Source: Datnioides undecimradiatus (taxonomy: Eukaryota; Chordata; Actinopteri; Lobotiformes; Datnioididae). Taken from it: DNA of 64,000 nucleotides. A model generated the notes under the pieces. It was not told the DNA's origin. It saw only the letters and a program-made list of their open reading frames with translations, and did not search any database. The DNA lies in NCBI GenBank assembly GCA_008933995.1, contig WARS01000031.1:4120001-4184000 (forward strand), in the 5' to 3' direction. Shown one piece after another: positions 57,773 through 64,000 of this stretch (position 1 is the first letter of the stretch; every line of letters begins with the position of its first letter). The position numbers and the translations under genes were made by a program.

Positions 57773-60700
57773 GACTAACACACACGCATTTGGGCGCACA
57801 AACCACAAACACACACAGTGGTCCCCACTCAGAGCATTACAGCCTTTCCTCCTTTTACACTTATCTGTACTCATGTGTCTGCAACGAGCGAGCCTAAGTT
57901 ACCAAACTCGCAAATTGCCCTGCTGTCACGCAGGTCCCCTTTAAGCACGCCTTTTAGCCTCCTAAAGGACAAATAAAGTCCATTTAATAACTGCACTAAA
58001 CACTAATAGTCTATGTGTGGTTGACATTTGTGTTTGGACTAAAAGCCCCCCTCAGGCCACTGGTGGTACAGAGGCAGGGGCGCGCAGCTCCCCTCTGTAG
58101 CACTAACAGGTCTGCCACAGCTGAAAGCACAAGACAACAGCTCTTAAGACACTCTCTCACACACTGAGCTATTGATCCGTCTAAAAGAACACACAGTGGA
58201 CGCCACTTGCCACTCTACTTTCAAAACACATTTCTCTCTCTCTCGCTCTCTGTCAAAAAAAGACTGGACACTCTGCATCACAGGGGGTTAGGCCAGCATT
58301 TTGTATGTGTGGGTATCTATAAAGGCCGTTTTAAAGACACGTTATGCTGAGTTTTACGAGAAATGTCGCCGTTTTACTGCTGCACTCTGGGGATGTGCAC
58401 AGGTACATTTTGTCCAGACCAGATAAAGTTTTCTTTTTTATTTTCATTTCTTTAGCAGCAAAGTATGCACAATTGCCGCAGTGTAATGTTAAGTGTGAAT
58501 GGGGTCATTCTGTAGTTAGTGAGCTGCCATTTTACAGTAACTCCTGTGGTTGGCTCAGTGATAAACACAAACTCAGCTGGTAACAAGGGACCGCTTCACT
58601 CTGTGCACTGTTTTTCTCTGCTAAGCCTGTCAAGTTCGTTCTCTTTCACAAAAACCTTCTACCACTTTTCAAAGGACTTCTTTGGAAATAGAAAAGCATA
58701 TTTTGTCTCGCTCTCTTTCTGCCTCTCTTGCGTGCACACGCACACATATCTGCACACCGAAATGGACTCACAAAGCACCTTATTGGATCCAGATTTGCTC
58801 TGCAAGTTTCTGGCTATCCACACATCAATAATGCTACGAATGTTATATAATTAGCATTTCCCCTTTTAAAAAAGAGGTGAAAGAAATAGGAGAGCTTGTT
58901 AGTCAAATTTATGGCTTAGGTTTATATGTCAGTAAGTGCTCCGGTGGTGTTGAGCCATCTTATTTCTTTATCAGAAGTGGAAAGGAGAGGCTTATTGGTT
59001 CAGTGCTGGCGATGGGAGCCATCAATTAGTGTTCTGCCTGCCCTCCAGCTCCCTCACCTCCCTCCCTCCCCAAAACAGGCCCCTTGAAGCTGGCACATTA
59101 GGATCACAAAACCTGCTATAAATACCAATGTTCAGTGTAAATGAAGCTAAAAAGCTTCAAATTCAAGCCACACTGGCTAAGGGTGGACTCTTCTACCTGC
59201 ATTTCATGGCTTGTTAGGGGAGCTCTCTGCAGGTATGCCAACAGTGCTCGCCTGACAGACTTCTACAGAACTAAAAACAGTCTTAATGAGGAGAGAGAAA
59301 ATGCCTGTGTGAGCGTGAGTGTGTGCGCACACGCCTGTGTACATGCGTATGTGTGTGTGCGCTTCAGAGCTTGTGCAAAGAAAAAGAAAGGAGTTGCTGC
59401 AATTCCCTCGGGGATCACAAAAATCTTTAATTTGCCTTTTATGACACCTAATTAGTTATTCTACTCAAAATCTTTGCTTTAAATAAGAGAACTAATTATA
59501 CAAAAAGGTCGCTCCTCCACCTCCGGAGAACTACTCCTAATTGGTTGAGACCACCACCCGCCGCACACTCCTTAAACATATCACGTGTGTGTTTTACATC
59601 ACATTTGAAAAGGCCAAAGCTTAACCTCACCAGGAATTACTGTATATTGCTCTACCCCCTCAGTCGAATGCATGCTTTGTTTAAAACCCTGCTCGGCATC
59701 ATCAAAGTGACAACATGCTGTGTGTCTTAGTGCGACCCGGGTCCTGTGTTTGCAGCTCATGTGACATTCATGTCTTCATGCACACATCCTGGTCCTTCAG
59801 GACTGACTGTAAGAGAAATGTCTGAATGGAGGGATGCCTCATGTCTGCCAGGGAACCAGTATACACATTCAACTGATGCCTCTTCCTTGAAGCCATTGCA
59901 GGGAAACAAACATGGGTTTGATGTCTTCTACCAAAGCAGCCTCTGGAAAACAGCTTTAATAGTAGTGTAGCAAGCACTAGCTCAAACCTGCTAAACAAAG
60001 AGCAGTGACAGAAAAAAAATGAGTGTGTAAAGTAAATGTCTTTTCAATTCCCTTAATGCCATGAGACGTTTTCTTGCACCTGTCATCACTCTTGGCGCTA
60101 TGTGAAACTGTGGAGTAGAACAGAACCTCCCATGCTTGCCTCCTCCCAAAAAGAAAAAAAGCTGCATTATGAAAGGAAGCAGCAGACTAGGAGGCAGCCT
60201 CCACTTAATCCAATCCATTTAACAGATACAAGTGCCACTGACCTTCCAGTGTCATTTGATGTCACCAAAAGCATGCCTCTCCACATCACGATTCATTCTC
60301 CCAACAAGGGATGCATTTTACCCCTCAAAGTGGAGAGACGGCACTTGCCCTGCCAAATATCCTTCCTGAGAAGGAATTTAATTTGCCATTAGCACTGTGT
60401 GTAAAGGCCTGTCATCTCTCTCCTTCTTCCATCCATCTACTTTCTTTAAGATTGTATCTTTCAAGAATATGTACAGTTAGTTTTTCTCAGCCCAAGCAGT
60501 CTGTCGGAGCATGTATTTTCCATTATAGAGATAGCATCCGATTTCTATGTTACCCCATTTAGACTACCCGTCTTTACGACTATCAAAAACATCACATCAG
60601 TCTGCAAGCCTTTTTTGATTTATTTAAGGTTTTAAAAGGAAAATATACTGTTTGGAGGACTCTTTGATATTTAAGAAATACAATTATCACATACTGTGGA

Positions 60701-61049
60701 CCTGTATTATGTATCGGTGAAGTGTGTGTGACAGATGATTTGCCACCTATATCATCCTATATCCTATATGATCATCACTAAAATGTTTAGTTTCTATTTT
60801 TAAAACAAGTAAGTGGGTGCCTGGATGTTATGCTGCATACCTTATAACCTGTATACAGGTTTCCTGTGAGTCCCTGAGCCATCAGCCATGCTGTGTCATG
60901 TCATGCGGACTAAAAGGAGATTATTAGGTTATTGCCTTGGCATCAACTGCTGTGAGTGCATCATAATAGTATTTCACATCACTTGCTACAATCTTCACTG
61001 CCAGGGTTACTGCCTCTGTAATAAAACAGAGGGGAGAAATACAAAGTTA

Positions 61050-61485
61050 AGAGTGGGGCTGCAACTAGAAATTCTTCGTATTATCGATTAATCCACTGAT
61101 TATTGACTAGATTCATTGATTATTTGCTTTAAATATCAATGCCATAAAACAGTTTCCTTTTATGTTCCAGTCACATGTACGACAGCTTATGGTGATGTGT
61201 TATTCAGTCAGCAGTTAAGAATATAAGTTTCATATATAACAAGTCGTCACATCCTAATATGTGACAGACAGGTGTTTGATATTTTTACTGTTTTCAAATT
61301 AGTTCAAAATTTCTTAGTGTCCAAGGTGTCGTCTTAAATTTTCTGGTTTTGTTCGATGAGCTGTCAAAACCTGAACCAGTTCAGTTCACAGTGGCGTGAT
61401 TTAACCATTTCAATCAATTATCATAATAGCTGCCAAATAATTTGAATGTACACCAACTAATTAACTGGTTGATTAATTCAAATCT
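61050..61485 (+). mobile_element. Diverged non-autonomous DNA-transposon-like repeat (GGGCTGCAAC end)
   Basis: It begins GGGGCTGCAACTAGAAATTC followed by TTATCGATTAATCCACTGAT, and ends near 61,430-61,485 with TCAATTATCATAATAGCTGC and AACTAATTAACTGGTTGATT. This matches the layout of a very common teleost repeat with GGGCTGCAAC termini and CGATTAATCGATT-rich ends, often placed with hAT-type non-autonomous elements. The right end is degenerate and there is no coding capacity. Confidence 0.7.
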
Positions 61486-62051
61486 AGTTTCATGTGCATA
61501 TGACAAAATTCATAGTAGCTTCCTCGACGACTACACACACGATCCCGATGGAGCAGCTGCTCTCACAGGCACTCAGCCTTAATGGCAGAAGGGACACTTA
61601 CATCTAATTCTGTGTGTGTTTTTTTAAATGTCTTTTCAATCAATTAAAAGCACTGACGCCATGATGGTGTGATGCAGACTTTGCTGGTTCACCAGGAGGT
61701 AAAGGATCTTGATGAGAATCGCTCAGCCTTCCTGACACACAGGGGAGGGAGGAGGGCTTTCAAGGAGGTGAAGCTGGCCCTGGGTGGGCCTCCTCCTCCT
61801 CTCAGGGGCCCCTATAATTCCAACTCCCAGCTGCAGCAAATAAGGGAGTGTTAGCCACCAGCGTGGTGAAAACACAGCCTGGGACGCTCGGGGAAATTAG
61901 ATACTACGCTACCAAACGATTGCATTTAGCTGAAACAAGTGCATTTGTCATTATTATCATCATCATCACTTAATTCAAAGCACTCTTGGCCAAACCGTTA
62001 ATGGCCTATGATGAATCTATGAACTGCTGCTTGACTGAATGAGTCATTTTG

Positions 62052-62082
62052 ATTATATTATATTATATTATATTATATTATA
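62052..62082. repeat. (ATATT)n array left of assembly gap
   Basis: About six ATTAT units. Confidence 0.95.
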
Positions 62083-62279
62083 CTAAATGTAAGCCAAAAA
62101 TTATGCTTAGGGTTAGAAAATTTTAGAGTTAGGACAAGGGTTAGGGCCCTGTGTCCAGGCAGAGAGTGGTGATGCACCGGCCATCCCCGAGTTGGCTCTC
62201 TGCCTTCCTGGACCCATGGGTCGCTGACAGCGTCGGCCGTAGCAAACCAGGGTCCAATCATTTGCCCATCTCTCCGTAT

Positions 62280-62478
62280 NNNNNNNNNNNNNNNNNNNNN
62301 NNNNNNNNNNNNNNNNNNNNNNNNNNNNNNNNNNNNNNNNNNNNNNNNNNNNNNNNNNNNNNNNNNNNNNNNNNNNNNNNNNNNNNNNNNNNNNNNNNNN
62401 NNNNNNNNNNNNNNNNNNNNNNNNNNNNNNNNNNNNNNNNNNNNNNNNNNNNNNNNNNNNNNNNNNNNNNNNNNNNNN
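62280..62478. other. Assembly gap (199 N)
   Basis: Run of N. An ATATT array adjoins it on the right and another lies about 200 bases to its left, so the gap probably covers repeat sequence that did not assemble. The true length may differ. The missing first lmo1 exon could in principle lie here but no flanking evidence suggests it. Confidence 0.99.
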
Positions 62479-62501
62479 ATATTATATTATATTATATTAT
62501 T
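62479..62501. repeat. (ATATT)n array right of assembly gap
   Basis: About 4.5 units, same motif and strand phase as the array at 62,052. Confidence 0.95.
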
Positions 62502-63060
62502 CCTGTTATGGATGCAAAATAATAAAACAATGTAGAAAAATGGAAAAACTGAAAAACTACAAAACTACAATGCTGGTACCAAAACTCTCAACAAGTCTGC
62601 AGTTTTGAGACTACATGAACGGGCTGATTTAAACCCCATTCTTTTATCTTTCAGCCACCACTGTAAATGCCGTGGCCATGGCAATCCCAAATAAAATTTG
62701 TCCTCAGGCCAAGGTGTCTGCCACTAAGGTTAATAGGGATCTCATGCAGATGTCTTGCCATTGTGTGCATGAATCAGCCCCTTTCATTCAGCTTCCGTCA
62801 TCGCTGTAATTGAGCCCACAGATACGTTTTGCTATTGCCAAGACAAAATACAAGACATCTGGTAATAATATCAGCTGGAGTACACATGCCAAATGAAAGC
62901 CGACTGATGAGTGTATTCTGAATGATAAGCAAAATAAAGACCACTGATTCACTGTGCGATTCATGTTCCCATCCTTAGCTGGAGCATATGCAAGGGGTAA
63001 AAGAAAAGATATGCATGAACACACACAGACACACACGCACTCTCAGACAGAAACTCACAG

Positions 63061-63084
63061 ACACACACACACACACACACACAC
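63061..63084. repeat. (AC)n microsatellite
   Basis: Twelve AC units, preceded by interrupted CA-rich sequence from about 63,018. Confidence 0.95.
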
Positions 63085-63299
63085 TTTCTCTCTCAAATAA
63101 AGTAGTTTTCTTACAAGGCCCAAGTCAGTATTCCATTTCATACTGACGGTGGGTTTTTTTATTTCTTGTAGTCCGCTGTAAGAGCCTTCTGTGTTACTGT
63201 ACTGCATGCTTCCTTTCCAGATGGTTGTGTATGAATGCTGGGGTCTGTGAGGTGATTTCTGGGACTGTATGCATGCTATGATTATGACATAATTAACAC

Positions 63300-63720
63300 C
63301 CACAGTAAGTGGGAGAGAGCGAGCAGACAGAGCTGGTGCGGATGAGGTGGGGACTGTTCATTAACAAGATGCACTCTCTCAAACTTTGCAGCTTGCCGTG
63401 GCTAATAAGCCCCGGTGAAACGGAGCCCAGCCGTCCCTTGCATTGACCCTGGCACTGCCCAGGATAAGGGAGGGTTTTGTCTCCTGGAATAATTGCTCTT
63501 TTCACATGTTACAAGTGTCCTGACCCCCATGGTCGGCAGCCACTTTCCCTACCATAATTACTCCTGATCCGCTCCAAATGAGTCAGCCGCATTAGGGCTG
63601 CAATAACACTGGCCCGGCTTCAAGCGCGGCATGGGGAGTCTCAGCAGAGCAGCCTGGAACAGGACTGCCTTTTCTCCCAGCCCACGGTCATTTCCATCAC
63701 GTCAGAGGTGCATTTCTTAC
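63300..63720. promoter_or_regulatory. Candidate enhancer in lmo1 intron 1
   Basis: Non-repetitive, higher-GC stretch with AGGATAAGGG (GATA-like), AATGAGTCAGCC (AP-1), TCCTGACCCCCATGG (nuclear-receptor-like half site) and AATAATTGC/CATAATTAC homeodomain sites. Composition stands out from flanking AT-rich DNA. Inference only. Confidence 0.33.
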
Positions 63721-64000
63721 ACTTGAAGTCAGCACGAAGGCCCTGGGCCCTTTTCTGAGGCTTACAGAAGGCATTGTTAGCTCCTGGTGCTCACTACTCA
63801 CTGTGGTTTGGCAGCAGTCTCCATCCCAATTAACGGAAAACTTCATTAGGGTGTTTTTCCACACTTTTCAGCCCCCTATTATTTTTAATTTATTCACATG
63901 GGGTTAATTAAAAGAAATGTATCACAGAGATATGCAACAGCTTTCTAATTAAATTCATTGCTGCTTTTTTTTTTGAAGACATGAAACTGGCAGAGTTTCC

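Larger units (their letters stand above)
57167..64000 (-). other. lmo1 intron 1, 3' part (extends beyond window)
   Basis: Assigned to intron 1 because exon 2 begins in phase 1 and no start exon was found. It contains CA microsatellites, a diverged non-autonomous element (61,050-61,485), an assembly gap, and candidate enhancer stretches at 58,940-59,110 and 63,300-63,720. Confidence 0.75.

Noticed and set aside
62106..62148. Telomeric repeat
   Set aside because: Only isolated, interrupted TTAGGG words; not a tandem telomere array.
1..64000. CRISPR arrays, operons, phage or plasmid features, tRNA or rRNA genes
   Set aside because: Looked for on both strands and none seen; gene structure is clearly vertebrate nuclear.

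Overview
The window is nuclear DNA of a vertebrate, almost certainly a teleost fish. The genes are split into short exons, and the introns and spacers are AT-rich. The interspersed repeats (L2-like and other LINE remnants, diverged non-autonomous elements, CA and ATATT microsatellites) are of kinds familiar from teleost, especially percomorph, genomes. Nothing prokaryotic, viral or organellar was seen.

Three genes can be read exon by exon. (1) tub (Tubby), + strand: eleven coding exons at 1280-13486. The first coding exon(s) lie left of the window. The 3'UTR runs to about 15,270. (2) ric3 (chaperone of nicotinic acetylcholine and 5-HT3 receptors), - strand: complete in six coding exons, start codon at 21912 and stop at 16906, 491 codons plus stop. 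(3) lmo1 (LIM-only transcriptional adaptor), - strand: the last three coding exons, 57166 down to 46733. Its short first coding exon was not found and probably lies right of the window. The order tub(+) - ric3(-) - lmo1(-) matches human 11p15.4 (TUB-RIC3-LMO1), which independently supports the identifications.

Layout: 1-15,270 tub; 15,270-16,905 the gap between convergent tub and ric3; 16,906-21,912 ric3; 21,913-46,090 a 24-kb gene desert with LINE fragments, a teleost repeat, hairpins and several stretches that look like non-coding regulatory DNA; 46,090-57,166 lmo1 exons 2-4; 57,167-64,000 the 3' part of lmo1 intron 1, including a 199-base assembly gap inside an ATATT-repeat neighbourhood.

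The genes do not form an operon-like unit. tub and ric3 are transcribed towards each other. The ric3-lmo1 spacer and the lmo1 introns are where lmo1 regulatory elements would be expected. Points worth a second look are a GC-AG intron in lmo1, tandem NAGNAG acceptors in both tub and ric3, a large glutamate-rich expansion in the ric3 C-terminus, a promoter-like island with a possible first exon nested in ric3 intron 1, and a perfect 17-bp-arm hairpin in the gene desert. I found no convincing new gene system; the locus is a conserved vertebrate block with some unusual details.
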